From Sinotaia quadrata (Eukaryota; Mollusca; Gastropoda; Architaenioglossa; Viviparidae), in the NCBI GenBank assembly GCA_028829895.1, contig CM054178.1, positions 86,672,058 through 86,736,057 of the forward strand: a stretch of DNA of 64,000 bases. Direction: 5' to 3'. The notes under the pieces were generated by a model. It did not search any database. It saw only the letters and a list, made by a program, of their open reading frames with translations, and was not told the DNA's origin. This document shows, one piece after another, positions 1-21,511 of this stretch. Position 1 is the stretch's first letter, and every line of letters starts with the position of its first letter. A program made the position numbers and the translations under genes.

Positions 1-399
1 AGCTTTAAAGAGCATTTTTGAATGAGTTTTTATAATTAATCAGTGCCTAGGTCAGAGATGGGCTACATTTCAGTTAACTAGTGGTTGTTGACAGGAATCT
101 TAAAAAAGTTCATGAGAAGTGGACTGAGATAAGCACATTTCAGTGCAAAAGTAGTAATTCACAAAACCAAATTACTAATAAATAAAAGAAATATATAGAA
201 CTTCAAACCAAAGAAACAGCTTGTGTGCAGGGTACTATGGTGAATTTCTCTGGGATGTAAAAAAAAAGTTATCTGAATTTTAGTGTTTAGATTTTTTAAT
301 ACTTAAATAATCACAAAAAAAATAATTATATATATATTTTCTAGTCTGAAGAGTAAAGAATGTGTGAAATCTATTCAAAGAGATCTATAGATAGGGAAG

Positions 400-1690
400 A
401 TTATATTCAAAACTTGATTAGATGAATTTCTTGATTTCTCCACTGCATTTGACAATATCAACCATGAAATATTGCTCTACTTGTCTTTAGTGTGTATCTG
501 AATCCACGGTACTGCTGCTTCTTGGTTCAAATCACACTAGCCATACACAAAATAAATAGAAGTAAATTGTGTTAGTAAATAAACTGCTGCGCCCCAGATG
601 AACTTTGTTGTGATGTCCTACAGATGTATGTTATAAAACAATTTTATACAATTCTTGAAACAACCCCTGTTCATTAGTTGTCATCCTGTGTCCCTGTGTG
701 TATATGCTAAGACTCTCAAATGTACAAATCTACTTGTTCAAACGAACCACTTCCAACATCCAACCTGTAGATATACCAGCTGGTGATGCTAATGTCTTAG
801 ATGGTGAGCAATAAATTACAATTGAATGTTCATGTAACTGAACAAATGGTTGCCGCTCCTAAAATGGTTTCTAAATGCATATACATGTATTTAAAAAATC
901 TTATGTCCAAAAGAAATTGCTTCCAAGAGTATAAAGAAGAAATGTGTTGTTGATGCAAAATCTTGGATGATGAGTAGCCTGTTGCAACTTAAATTCCTCA
1001 ATTCTTACCACTGTGCCTGAATCAATGACCACCAGTGATGAATCTCATTGTATGTAATAAGTCAGAAATATAAGTGTAATTTTGACTGATCTCTCTCTCC
1101 GTACAACAAAGATCTTCAATATATGAAGAGTATATCTATATTTTGAGATAAATATGAGTGTTGTTCACAAGTTTTTCTTGCAGATGATACAATAAAAATC
1201 TATACAGGTCCACAGTCTACTGTAATTCTCTGGTCTATTCCCGTTTTTTTTTCCCTGAAAAAAGTTTTAAAAGCTCAAAATACTGCAGCTAAGATTATTC
1301 TTCATTTGAAGAAACTTCAAAATGTTAAAAATTCTGCAGTTAGGATTATTCTCATTCTGAAGAAACTTCAAAAGCTCAAAATACTGCAGCTAGGATTATT
1401 CTTATTCTTAAGAAACTTCAAAAGCTCAAAATGCTGCAGCTAGGATTATTCTTTGAGCACCATGATGTCACTGCACTTCTCCACAGCTTTAATTAGCTAT
1501 ATGTTCACAGCAGAATACCAAGATTCTTCTCTTTGTTAAGCTTCACTGTCTGGTTCTAGTCCTAAATGCCTGTCTGATCTCACGAATGTATACCCATTCT
1601 AGAAGCTTGCATTCATCACCAGACAGACACCTTCAACAAGCAAAAATAAATTACAGATTATATGGCCAATTATGTTCATTTGCTTATCAG
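400..1690 (+). repeat. Degenerate LINE fragments (CR1/L2-like reverse transcriptase)
   Basis: Translated pieces resemble the reverse transcriptase of CR1/L2-type non-LTR retrotransposons. Near 420-540 the reading LDFSTAFDNINHEILL followed by a HGTAASWFKSHL-like stretch matches the usual 'DLSAAFDTIDH...LL...WF.SYL' block. Near 1165-1195 FLADDT matches the YADDTQ catalytic box. Near 1280-1300 and 1530-1600 are NAAARL-like and SGSSPKCLSDLTNVY-like pieces of the C-terminal region. A NKLQLN-like piece at about 810 lies before the ADDT box, although it normally follows it, so the copy is rearranged or made of two insertions. Stops occur in every frame. Family assignment rests on motifs recalled by eye. 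Confidence 0.5.
1268..1460 (+). repeat. 51-bp tandem repeat, about 4 copies
   Basis: The unit containing AAGCTCAAAATACTGCAGCT then AGGATTATTC and GAAACTTC recurs at about 1271, 1321, 1372 and 1422. It amplifies the part of the LINE that encodes the NAAARLIL-like motif, so it is a local expansion within the dead element. Confidence 0.75.
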
Positions 1691-2061
1691 GGTACATCTA
1701 CTTGGAATTTGCTCTTTTGAGATTTGACAAAGAAACCCTGTCATTTTCCAGAGATCTCTTTAGATACATCTTTTTCACCAGCAAATATATAGTACTATCT
1801 CTTCTGTGTTATTGTTTATTCAAAGTGTACATTTGTAAATCCATTTATGTGCTTCTTTTTGTTAATACATATATTTACTATATATTATTCTGCACATGAA
1901 TTCATCATTTTGTTTGCATAAGTCTAGTTTCCTTCATGTCTTTTGTAGTTGAATACCTTTGCATTTTAGGTGTGAACAGTGTAAAGAGCTTTAATAAGAA
2001 TAAGCACTTAATGATATCATTATTATGAACTTCAAAATAAAAAAGAAAGTGAAATACATAC

Positions 2062-2135
2062 CGTGTAGGAACTCGCAGAATACCATCTCCAAATTCTGAA
2101 AGTTTCAACACATCCACAGTTTCACTAGCTCCAAC
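2062..2135 (-). CDS. RPP14: RPP14-like third coding exon
   Basis: Acceptor TTACTGCCCATTGCAG and donor GTATGT flank 74 nt. The reading is VGASETVDVLKLSEFGDGIL then RVPT plus CG of a split Arg codon (phase 2). The 'G-x-VDVL...ILRV' pattern matches the central strands of Rpp14. The following exon must begin with one base and is not found in the window. Confidence 0.7.
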
Positions 2136-5100
2136 CTGCAATGGGCAGTAATAAGGTTTGCAGATAGGTGACAACAGTAACTGGTTGTGCTAAAGTGAAT
2201 CTATGCTCAAAGTAAAAATACCTCATTTCTCTCTTTGAAATTGAGAATTTCTACAATCTTGTTATATAAACTGCAATATTTCAGTTAAATGAAAAGTAAG
2301 AATATATAAGAATGTTATATCATTAAAAATTATTGAAATTAATGTTATTTATAGAATGCTTAAGCTGCACTATTTCAGCTAAATGGGAATCATCAATGAA
2401 GTATGAGAAGTTGTTTACAAAATGCTTGATATACTGGCATTATTTCAGCTAAAAATGAATCTTCAATGAAAAGGGGGAAATTATTGACAGAATGCTTGAT
2501 ATACTTAAGCTGCACTGATTCAACTAAATAGGAATCATCAATGGAAAGAAATGCCCCTTGTGCAACTTATGAACTTTGTCCATATTTCATACATTATGTG
2601 CAAGTGTAAATGTACTTTTTAACTTTTTCATCCATAAGTGTGCCTTATTGATAACAAATACAGTAAACCCTCTACAAACTTAAAATTTATAAAATGTACA
2701 TATTCATGGTTTATCTATTGTATATTTTTTTCAAACATTCATGACCCTTAGCCCCTTGCAAATTTTTCATCAAGATAGTATGATGGATTTGCTGCCAGTA
2801 ATGCAGCATTCTCTTCTCTCCTATTTTGCCAGTGAATGTTCCTTCTCCCCTATTTCAAGACCACACTCACTGTGCCAAGGCACATTCCCTTACCCCTTGT
2901 TTGTCTGTAGACATCACTGTGTCAACAAATGCTCTCTTCTTCCCTATTTTGGCCCCAGGCCTCAGTATGCTACTGAATGCTCCTTTCTCCCCTATTTTGA
3001 ACCTAGATCTCAATTTGCCAACAAAAGCTCTCTCCCTTTTTCCTTATTTTGGCCCCAGACCTCAGTGTGCCAATGAATGCTCCCTTCTTCCCTATTTTGG
3101 CCCTAGACCTCAGTGTGCCAACAAATGCTCCCTTCTCCCCTCTTTGGGCCCTAGATCTCACTGTGCCAACAATTGCTTCTTTCTCCCCTACTTTGGCCCT
3201 AGATCTCACTGTGCCAATGGTAGCTCCCTCTGCCCTTATTTTGGCCCTAGACCTTTGCCAATGATTACTCCCTTTTCCCTTATTTTGGCCATAGACCTCA
3301 TTATACCAGTCACTGGAAGTCTAAAGACCTCAAGACAAAATGATTTTTTTATGAGAACAGATAACTAATGAAATAGCAACACTTATCACTAACTTTTTTA
3401 AAATCATGAGAGTTAACCTGTAGTGTTTAAAAATAAACTGAATATGGTGAGTGACTGTTATTATTATTACAATGGTTATGTGCAAATATTATTTCAAATG
3501 TAGTTGGGCATATTAGGAAACAGATCATAATATTAACATTTCATCAGTCTGCTTTCAAGAGTGTTGTATACAAAGTCAACTGTTAGCACTGTGCTGGGCA
3601 GCTTTCCGACACTTCAATGTCTCATATTTAGCTGCTATACATGGGGCTTATTTGAAAGACTTGTACATGTATGGTACAATTTCATCCTACTATAATTTTA
3701 TACAAATGAATCATTTTCTCAACAAAATCAAATTCTACATTCAGGTGAGTTATATGACTTTAGCCCTCGCAAGTGTGGAAAGTTTCTGTACATTAGTTTA
3801 TTTTTTACTTTCACTAGCCAAAGGTAAGAATCAGATTTCTAATTATATAAATTATAATATGGTCTTTTAAAAATAGTTCTTTTCATGTTTAAAAAAAATA
3901 GTTGTACTGATAGTCATCAAACAGTTTCTTTAAAAATTACCTGTCCAAAAATTTCATTTAATGCTTGCATAATGATATGCTTGAACTGCAAGATATCGGT
4001 TTCAAATCCTTTATTTTCATATTCCCTGGAAAACATAAACATATGTAAAAGAGAAAAACATTTATCATAACCTTTTAATGAATATATATATATATATCAA
4101 TGCCAAATCTTATTAAAAATTTAAAATTTTGCTTTATTGTATTTTTTCTTTACAATTAAAGGGCCCATCAGACTATATTCCTATGGGAAAATCACTTGCA
4201 AATAGTGCTTTCCCTTTACATTGATTTTCAGGAACTTTATTATTGCATTTGTAAACATAAAACTGGATCAGTTCATAGACATCTTTCTAGTATGTGACAA
4301 CTGCAAGTGTAGCTATTACAAATATATAAATGTGTAATAATATTTATTTTGTAATACACCAACACCTGTTCATGAGGGATATATAACTAGGTATTTTTAA
4401 TATGCTCATAATCCCCAACTAAATATACAGCCTTCATATTGCCTCATGCTTAACACTAAATCTTAGAGTTTCTTAGGCCCCAAAAGTTGACTAAAAGCAA
4501 TGAAAAGGAGACATGATCTGAGGAGAATGCAGGTAAGACAGAGAAATCATAGAAAATGGAAGTGGTGGTAGTGCAGATCATCATGGCATAGTTTTGTAAC
4601 ACTAACACCAGGTGTGGCTTTGTAATATTGACATAATGACAAGACTTTGTAACACTGACATCATCACATGATTTTTTAATACTGATATGGCATGGCTTTG
4701 TAACACTGACATAATGACATGGCTTTGTAACATTGACATCATGATGTAACTTTTTAACACTGACATTATGGCATAGCTTTGTAACACTGATATCATGGCA
4801 TGGCTTTATAATACTCAAACTGACATCATGGCATGGTTTTGTAACACTGACATCATGATGTGGCTTTGTAACACTGTTAATAGTAACTAGTATGTAACAG
4901 AATTATTCCAATTCTCATAAATACAGCTTAGTGAAACACTGTGAAATGCCAAATTTTTAGTCTAAGGACAGACATCTGAAACTTTAAAATTTTATGGCTA
5001 CCTTGTGAATACCTGAATTTCCAAATGCTTAACACACAGATGCTAAGATAAATGGGTTTATCTTAATAATTTATATATATATATATACACACTGAGTTGC

Positions 5101-5673
5101 ATGATATAAGTTTGTAAACCATAACAAACTGTTTTAAGCAAGAAATAAATTGTTAATTGCATCTTAGTTGAGAGGCAACATTAATCCGACCATTTGATTA
5201 TTATAATATGTGTAATACTATAATTTGGTAAAAAATGACTCATCTGTAAATTAAAGCAAATGCTGTCAATGTTATGGACCCCCCCAAAATTAAATTCTTA
5301 ATTTGGAAAAATATTAGAATAACCAAGAAACTTTTACATACAATAGTTTAATTAATATTAATTCCTCAGATTTTTCTCAAAAGCTGTTTTACATTGTTTC
5401 ACTAAAACAAGAAGATAAAACCATACAAATGCTGAAGTTCCCCAAGCACTCTTCACTTTTATCCCATAGAAATCTGACAAAAGAAGATACTTATCCCAGT
5501 ATCTTACTTCTAAAAAAAACTTTACATAATATTCAACAAATACATGTCAACAACTTATTCTATTTTTTAAATGAAAAAGATAGCTTACAAACTAAGATAC
5601 ATATACCAGTACGGTGTGGCAGACTTGTAGACTCTGCGCACATATTCAGTGCAGGAACTGTCATCCATTCAAT
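2062..5673 (-). CDS. RPP14: RPP14-like RNase P/MRP protein subunit, 3 exons, C-terminus missing
   Basis: Three minus-strand exons join in phase to about 80 residues resembling Rpp14, a small subunit of nuclear RNase P and RNase MRP involved in tRNA 5' processing and rRNA maturation. The joined protein starts MDDSSCTEYVRRVYKS, continues PYWYMYLSLEYENKGF, then ILQFKHIIMQALNEIFGQ and VGASETVDVLKL...GDGILRVPTR. This follows the human Rpp14 layout as I recall it (YERVVYK..., YHYMKV.LEF..., AQFKQLL...LFGEV). The start ATG (5668-5666) lies just inside an acceptor, so a 5' UTR intron is likely. The family is about 124 residues, so 40-45 C-terminal residues are missing. I found no matching exon between 1 and 2060, so it probably lies left of the window. 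The identification is by recall, not by search. Confidence 0.7.
2830..3310. repeat. 49-bp minisatellite, about 9 copies
   Basis: Units contain GTGCCAACAAATGCTCCCTT and CCTATTTTGGCCCTAGACCTC. They recur at about 49-50 bp with substitutions. The array lies in the intron between RPP14-like exons 2 and 3 and creates spurious open frames on both strands. Confidence 0.8.
3941..4025 (-). CDS. RPP14: RPP14-like second coding exon
   Basis: Bordered by acceptor TTTATGTTTTCCAG and donor GTAATT. The 85-nt exon supplies one base to complete the Leu codon split from the previous exon, then 28 codons from EYENKGF to NEIFGQ. This holds the QFK...AL..IFG helix typical of the family. It ends on a codon boundary. 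Confidence 0.7.
4585..4880. repeat. Degenerate minisatellite of about 30-33 bp
   Basis: The motif GGCTTTGTAACACTGACATC followed by ATGACAT/ATGGCAT is repeated about nine times with length variation, between exons 1 and 2 of the RPP14-like gene. Confidence 0.75.
5589..5673 (-). CDS. RPP14: RPP14-like exon with start codon
   Basis: The exon opens after a TGCCTTTCCAG acceptor and contains ATG at 5668-5666. It ends in phase 2 before donor GTAAGC (5588-5583). An alternative donor GTATAT lies 18 bases earlier in the same phase and would remove six residues. The longer form aligns without a gap to the Rpp14 family, so I prefer it. Confidence 0.65.
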
Positions 5674-8600
5674 CTGGAAAGGCATTTTAAACATAACTTT
5701 AATGGAATCAACAAAGATTAAAATTAAGGAAGTGGTAAACTTGTTTTAAATGAGTTGTAGCTTAGAGGAGATTTTAATAGACAGTAATAGTAATAGACAT
5801 GTCATTACTTGACTATCTCTAACAAGTTTTACATGGATGTTTATCTTTAGAAATAGCTGTATCTGCAACTGTTTAAAATATCTGTTTAACACTCATTTTA
5901 TCTTTAATACATCACATCCACCTTGTCTAATCAATTACAGAAAAATATTTTCAAGCAATCGATTAATAAACTGGGACAAATAACCAGAGTATACAAACTA
6001 ATCATAGTCATTAACAATAGGTTATTATTTACTGCTATGAAGTTAAACAGTTTAAAAATGTATAATTTTGAGACATGCATGTTTTCTGTATGTCTTATAG
6101 AAGTAAACTTTAATTTCTTGTCTGCATCTGACACAAATTTTCATTAGTTATACAAAATAAAATGAATAAATTTGCATTGTAGTTTGTACGGTTACTTTTT
6201 ATATACCATTATTTTGCATGTGAATTCACTTTGTTGCGTTATCTTTAATTTTCTAATGTTCTTAAATAGTATTTGTATAAAGACAAAGTAAAGCACTTAG
6301 ACTGTTTACAAGATTAAGCGTTTATTAATCCTAAATTGTTATTATTGCAGGTATTTATGTGAAACAGGTAAAATGGGAGACAACTGCAATATATTCATGA
6401 AAATATTATTTTATGTTTTGTTTATTATCTTGATTTTTTTTCCCTGTTTCTATATGCAATGTCCTTTTATTTTGAAACAAAAACCATTTTTGTTCTCATA
6501 TTTGCAAATACTCTACATCTGTAATGCTGCAAAAAGTTGAACTGTTTGTTTTTGAGACTGCACTTGCCAGCAAAGTTAAATCTGACTTGAATAATTTAAA
6601 TTTATTAGACCAATAAATACAAAAATTAACATATGTAAACTCATTTGATGAGTAAATTTTCTAGTTGATCTAGGTCTGTTACTTTCATTTATGTCAATCT
6701 AAGTTTGTTATTGTCAATCAATCTAAAGTTTGTAATTTTCATTAATGTCAATCTAAGTTTATTATTTTCATTAGTATGTCAATCTAAGTTTGTAACTGTC
6801 ATTAGTGTCAATCTAAAGTTGTTGTTTTTAATTTTAAAAAAAACTTAATTAATATCTTTAATGTGATTTAATAACCAGACTGCAACTCAACCATCTCCAT
6901 AACTGGGAAACTGGAAATTAAAACAATTAGTAATAATTTAAATCACAGTATTGAATATGGGATCAATATGGCTGGGATTAACCATTTAAAAGTAGGACAC
7001 ATTTATTTTCTAATTTAAAAGTACTAACTTCATTAACATTTTATATCGATTAATATCTCTAATGTGCTTTGCCAAAGGTACACCTCAACTATCCTAAGCT
7101 GGATTTACTAGAAAAATCAACAGATTAGTGATAATGACAGTATGCGATCAGCATAAATGGTTTGCAAATAAAATTTCAAAATAATTATTAATTTAAGAAT
7201 TAACAATGCACAATATTTTAGTGCTTTGTCACCAACTGATTTCCTGCAACCAATAAAAGTAATTTAGCCAAAATAAGCACTGAATATAATGTTGATCTTG
7301 TAAATGCAAAAGTATATGTAATTTTTTGTTAAGGGAAAAGCCAACTTTAACTTGAAATCTTACAGTAAGGATCAGTTCTCTCATGGTTTGAACTACATTC
7401 AAGTTTTAAAAAAAGTATTTGCAGTAATTCAGAATTTTTTCTCCACCCTGTTCCTAGAGTTCACCTTGATGTACTGCAAGATGCAATTTTCATATTATTT
7501 TTTTTTTAAAAGAGAAGAAATAATTCACTACCCTGCTGTAAAAAGACAAGTTCATGATTTATTTTGTTATTCATCTGTATCTTGCATGGCTGCTGTAATT
7601 CCTCCTTCTCTTCTTGTTTCAAAATTACAAATCTAAGTATTCAACACTTGAAATTACTTCTTGTTTGATTTATATTTGATACCCCCCCAAAAAAAATGTG
7701 TGTGCAGACTCTTATTTTATATATATTCACATAATATACTGATTTATTCAGGGAGCTGATTAATACCGCCAACAACTAAAGAAAGAATAATTATAATCAC
7801 TAAGGAAAATTAGCAAAAGTATGCACGAACCTATCAACATCTGCACAGTATCGAGAAAAATGTTAGAATGTAAAACTTAAGAGATACTCGAACAATATAA
7901 CACTTCATGAACTGTACAACTACAAGTGATTAAATTTTGTTGCTAATTTTGATATACTAACTGGCTTTGGTAACGAACTCAATTACTATACCATGGTGGT
8001 AAAAAATATTATAAACATTTTTCTTTTAAAAAAAAATTAAGACAATAGACTATTATTAAAGTATTAGTTGCTTCTGTCATAGAAAGTAGATAAACACATC
8101 AAATCAATGTCAACAATGATACCTGTGTATTAGTTGACAGCAATTCCGTCTAATTCTGAAATTATTATTAAAAACTTATAATAATAAAAAGAAATTAAGG
8201 AAAAGCACGCAGCTATATTTTATTTAAACTGACAAAAGTTCTAACTATATACAGCTATTCCAGACCAGTACTGAGTATTGGCGAACCGTTTAGTCTATTC
8301 ACTGTTTATAGGGATAGGGAAAAGCTTTGGATCCTAGCAATAGCCATTTAAGAATACATCTGAAAAAAGTTTAAACTGATTAAGAATCATTAAAAATAAG
8401 ACTTACAAGAAATAATATGTGCTATATAAAATAAATGTTATTATAAGAGGTAATCGATTCCCTTACCACTTAATTTTTTATTTGGGGAGAGTGCTGACCG
8501 CTCGATGAACCTCGGCGCTCATTGAATAGGCTACTGATTGAGCTTCTTAGAATGTGTACGTGGACAAAGAGTTCATCGACTTTTTGCGGCGTCCGAAAAT

Positions 8601-10939
8601 GACGAGTGTTTTCAGATTTCTTTCAGTTTTCAAGATTATTTCGATTTTAAATACAACCAGAAAGGTCTATGTCTATGAAATAAGAAGTGATCTATTAGTC
8701 TAAACTCTAAAACAACGTTGATACCCACGGGGCTGTCCGCGAATTACTGGTCTTAGGATCATTAGGTGAATTTTAACCAGCCTGTTCTAGTGACAAGAAT
8801 ATATAGGCATATATATAATGGAATTCCTTATTTCTCAGCGAGACTTAATACGTAGTGATAGTCTCAAAACACTGTTATATCCCATTTGTAATTTTATGTT
8901 TCCGTTCTATTATTTTAATTCAGTCTTAATTAGATTTTCACACCACCATTTATATGTAAATCAGATACTGATGACTTGCATTTCTGTCTCCTTTGCAAAG
9001 TAACGAAATACCTGACTTTGTATTACCATGGAAATCTGTTGATTAATAGATTCCGATTTTATGTCTTATTACTACATTTTATCTTGGTTGTTCCACCAAT
9101 TAAAATTAGGCTGATCTTTCAATGTCGACCTTCGCAGTCATACTGAAATTTAACCTGTCTACTGTAGTAAAAACCCAGTCGTCTGTTAGAGCTAATAAAA
9201 AAAATTATTCAGGTTTTATCTCATTAGCACCTGATAAAACTTGGACTTTAAGATTTATAAAAGAATATTAATAATTTAATTTTTTAGTAATCCCGACTTT
9301 GACTCTGTCAATGATGGCTTTAAAGTTTTGGTTATATTCCCAGGTCAAGCAATGACAATATTTTAAGGCCAATAAGTTAAATCTCGAAACATCTGATTTT
9401 AGCATAAATCGCGAGAGGATGTTACCAGGTGATTGAATACTAAAATCGGTATTGTCGCTACCCACATCCTTAGTAATTTAGCTGTTTATTTCTCTGTGTG
9501 TATGTGTGTGTTCCTTCTCTCATTCAGTTCTCACCGTGCTCTGGCTGACTTCCACCCCATATTTTCATACCAGACTTTCTTTTAATGATTCATGTTCCTA
9601 TTTTCCAGAATTACTATTATCATATGCGAAATAAGGGACACAAGTAATTACATTAATTACTAAATGCATTGTGTAACACGCAGTCATATTATTCAGCACA
9701 CTTAACATGTGATTCGCTGAAATATGTGACAGGTCGGGGCAATGACACTGGAGTAGCCTACATGTACATTCAGTCTGATCGAGAATACAGTGGTTTTTAA
9801 AAAGTTGCCCATTTCGTCATTATTATAGGACCTAGATTTTATTGAATTTACATTCAATCTATCTAGTGGGTAAAATCAATATAATCAAACAGGAATCACC
9901 TTTGGCTAGTACTATATTAGCCAGTTCCCCAAATTTCAAAAGTTCAAACGAAAGCTGGGCAGGGGTGGGGGTGGGGAGGATGGAGGAGGGAAGGATTAAT
10001 ACTTTTAATAAAAATGAAGAAGAGAAAAGGGTCTTCCTTCTTTTCTTTTAATATTAGATCATTTCACATATTCTATATATACTTTTTAAAAACGAAAATA
10101 TTTTATATTCTTCACGTCATAAGAATGCGTCTGGTTCATATTATTTAATCCTGATATTGACTTATTTTCTTTGGACTCCATTAGTTGTATTTAACCGTTG
10201 TGTGCCTACAAAAGATGTACGTACATTTAAAAAAAATATACCTTAAATGAATTTCTGTGGAATATCTGTAGAACCTTGTATTGTGGACTTGTTTTCAGAA
10301 CAAGTTCCACTAAAAAAGAAAATAAGAAGAATATAAACGCTTTATTTAGAAAAATATTTAAACTGTATATTTGATGTAATGTGTATTTATATTATTTTAA
10401 TTTATTTTATTAGTTCAGTCAACTCCTAACTCTGTTTGGTTTTCGTTTTGTGTGTTGATATATTTTATTTATTTATTTTGAGGGGGGGGGGGAGGGAGAG
10501 TGAGCGCCAAATTTGTGTATTTGTGCCATTTTAAGGGTTAAATGGTTTATAGTTATAAAACTATGTTATGAGCAATATAATTTCAATTTCATTTTTAAAC
10601 AATAAAAAGTGTATTTTGTTTTATTTATTTTGTAATCGGTATTTTATAATATGAGTTACCAGTTTGAGTACCAATATAAGAATTCAGCCAGAATTTTAAA
10701 GAAAGTTTTCATGGGCGCCACCAATCCTTCTAGCCACGCCATCTTCTGATTATCCAAAGTTGCTGCGTGATCACGCCATACAAAGCATTATGAAGATAAA
10801 CTCATCCCACAAGCCTCCTTTTGTAACGTAATGGAATGCGTACATACCACTGCGCTATAGTGTATATATTACAATGAATTTAGATCTAGATTCAGTTTAT
10901 CGTATGGAAGTGATGTAAGAGTTATTTTTTTTAAAATCT
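5674..10939. other. Intergenic DNA between two divergent genes
   Basis: This stretch separates the minus-strand RPP14-like gene from the plus-strand Ig-domain gene. It is mostly AT-rich and no coding exon is supported. Around 8470-8620 base composition turns CpG-richer (CTCGGCGCTC, TTTTTGCGGCGTCCG). On the minus strand GTAAGG (8465-8460 region) and GTAAGT (8406-8401) would serve as donors, so this could hold the promoter and 5' UTR exon of the RPP14-like gene; that is inference. A poly-G run lies near 10480. Confidence 0.4.
6655..6835. repeat. Minisatellite of about 39 bp, about 5 copies
   Basis: Repeats of ATTAATGTCAATCTAAGTTT and variants, separated by GTTATTTTC- or GTAATTTTC-like text. 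Confidence 0.65.
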
Positions 10940-19011
<8,072 letters not shown>

Positions 19012-19385
19012 AAGGGCATCAGGACAACTCTACTACATTTTAATGATCCACACTCTGTTGAGCATCTAGTATCTACACCCTCAAGAGAGATAAATCAACA
19101 GCAAAACGATTGTTAGGTTACCCGTTTCAGGAGGCTTCAGAAATGGATTATCTTCATAAAAACATTAGAGTGGCGAACAAAACATTTGCATCCATATTGT
19201 GATGGTTTTCATAACCACCACGCCACCCCTCCCCTAATTCCACAACCATTTCAATAGAAAACGGAAGGTGGGGAGAGGGGAAAATGTAGAGATAAGAGAC
19301 TATACTAACAGTAAAGATTGGATAGCCAGGCAAAGTGAGTGAGCTATTAAAAATTGTATGCGTAAGTGAAGTCCTTTATCATACT

Positions 19386-19391
19386 AATAAA
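19386..19391 (+). terminator. Candidate polyadenylation signal of the Ig-domain gene
   Basis: AATAAA about 375 bp after the stop codon at 19011, on the coding strand. No downstream cleavage evidence is available. Confidence 0.4.
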
Positions 19392-19779
19392 ATAATAAAC
19401 AATACTTACAAGTGCTCTAATCTCACTTTCTATTTTTACATTGCTTTCTCAAAAACTGCATTTTATCTTTCCCACAAAAAATTACTCTCCAGTGGTTTAC
19501 CTAAGTGTCATGGCATTTTCCTGAACGTGACATTGTTGCGTGGTTTTCTGTGTTTGCCAAATATGTGCCTACATACACATGGTATCATCTTTTATTTTAT
19601 TTTTTAAAGAAGAAAACATCAATTGAGAATATTTTCTTGCAAGAACTGAAAGTGCTCACCTGAATAATCTTACCATGTCTTCATATAATCAAGGTTTTAC
19701 TCAGAATCTTTATTTTTAACAGTGAACCATTTTGTGGTCATGGGCTTCAGCGTGTTTGAAATCACATTACTACCTATAA

Positions 19780-19784
<5 letters not shown>

Positions 19785-19825
<41 letters not shown>
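19785..19825. repeat. (GT)n microsatellite
   Basis: About 40 bp of uninterrupted GT dinucleotides. Confidence 0.95.
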
Positions 19826-19826
<1 letters not shown>

Positions 19827-20068
19827 GGGCCATACTTTTGTATACAAAACACGCACAGACACACATATACATAAAGAGAGAGAGATAAACTAGATTTGAA
19901 AACTTTGTCTAGTATAAATGTATATGAAAGTATTCAGATAAAAAAAAATAACAAAAACAAAGAGATAAATATATATTTTAATTTCCTTTCCTTGGATGTT
20001 TAAGTTATAACAGTGAGCCCACACACTAAGAGAGATTAGTGTAACATCATGTTTGATAACACCTATAC

Positions 20069-20238
20069 CAGGGGGGGCACAAACGTTTTAGGCCAGAGGG
20101 CCAAATTTCCAATTGATAGTGCGTGGAGGGCCGAAAGTCAGATTGCACATGGACGGCCCAGAAGAAAGAAAAGAAAAAAACAACACAAATAATGAAATAA
20201 AATCCTGTCTTCTGCGGCCCACGGTTTGTGCATCCTTG
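20069..20238. mobile_element. 170-bp hAT-type MITE with 8-bp target duplication
   Basis: The ends are inverted: CAGGGGGGGCACAAACG on the left and, reversed, CAAGGATGCACAAACCG on the right. The element is flanked by identical 8-bp direct repeats ACCTATAC (20061-20068 and 20239-20246). Eight-bp duplications and CA..GG termini are the hAT hallmark. Nothing inside could encode a transposase. Confidence 0.8.
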
Positions 20239-20246
20239 ACCTATAC

Positions 20247-21510
20247 CTAAAGAAACCAAAGTACATTTTTGCGATTCAAACGGCAAGTGTGCGGTACGCC
20301 ATCTCTTACAGCAAAAATCTCTTAGATACGTTATACCAGAGTGAACAACGAAAGACTCACATTTATTAGAATGTTAACTTTATACTTCTGATTATGTCTC
20401 CACCTCAAGAGCAGAGTGCGATGCATTCATCTTGCTAGCTGTCTCTCAACAATAAAATCTGAGTCTATAGTTCTGGCATATTTATTTCAGTATATAATTA
20501 TATGGATTGCTATGGATATGCATGTTTGTATTGGAATAAGTGGAGGCCAGGTGCCAGAGTTTCTGGTAATTATAATTGCTAACACAATGAAAACTCCTTC
20601 GATGACTGCCAGACGTGAATCTAGTTAATGCAGGGAATTTGTGGACAAGATGTAATTAAGGTATTAGGCCAATCATTGTGTAACTTACCTGACTGATGGC
20701 TGCAATGGACGAGTTGGGGAGTTTGTTATTATCGTTAAGTGAAGTTGTAGGGTGGGGTGGGGGATGATCCACCAGATGGAGTGATGTACATGAAAAGTCC
20801 AGTGCAGCTGTGCAAATACAGAGAGATACCCTCAATTGCAGTTATGAGAGGTATTTAAGGCAGATAATGCTGTAAATTATAATTTAAAAATAATAGGCTG
20901 AGTCTGTGCTAGTGATATTTGTTGAGTGTAGTGTGCAGCATGTGGCAATAAACAAAAAAAAAAACCCCATTAACTATTGTGATTTATATATCATTAGTTA
21001 ACAACAAATCACGAGATTAAGAACAATTAAAACAGTTAACCAAATTCTTTAGTTATAAAGGTGTTCAGTAATGAAAATTAATTCAATATATGATTTTTTT
21101 ATTTGTCTTATGAGACATGAAATCATTTTACTTAAAGAACCCATTTGTGAACCCAAATGAGAATTTTGAACAAACTTGCAGAGATAAAGTTAAGATGATT
21201 TACTGATTAAATGTATATCTAACATTTATATGATGTTTAGTTATCAAAAAATGTTTTATCTGTTGTTGCTGCTCTATACTTTTACTTATATCTCATTGAG
21301 AGATCTAGTCCCTACAGTTAATTATTCTTATTGAAAAAATGTAGAACTATTATTTCATAAGAGAAAATTCTGAGAATATTACTATTATTTCATAATAAAT
21401 TATGCTTCAAAAGTAGCCACAATTATTGTTTCTGGAGCGAGTTTACTGCCAAGTATATGTTTATTAAATGCATTTGATGGACTACTGTCTGATTTGAGTC
21501 TTTCTTTCAT
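20247..21510. other. Intergenic DNA with no recognised gene
   Basis: AT-rich unique sequence. No exon with consistent splice sites or protein-like composition was found on either strand. A short A/C run lies near 20955. Confidence 0.5.
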
Positions 21511-21511
21511 T

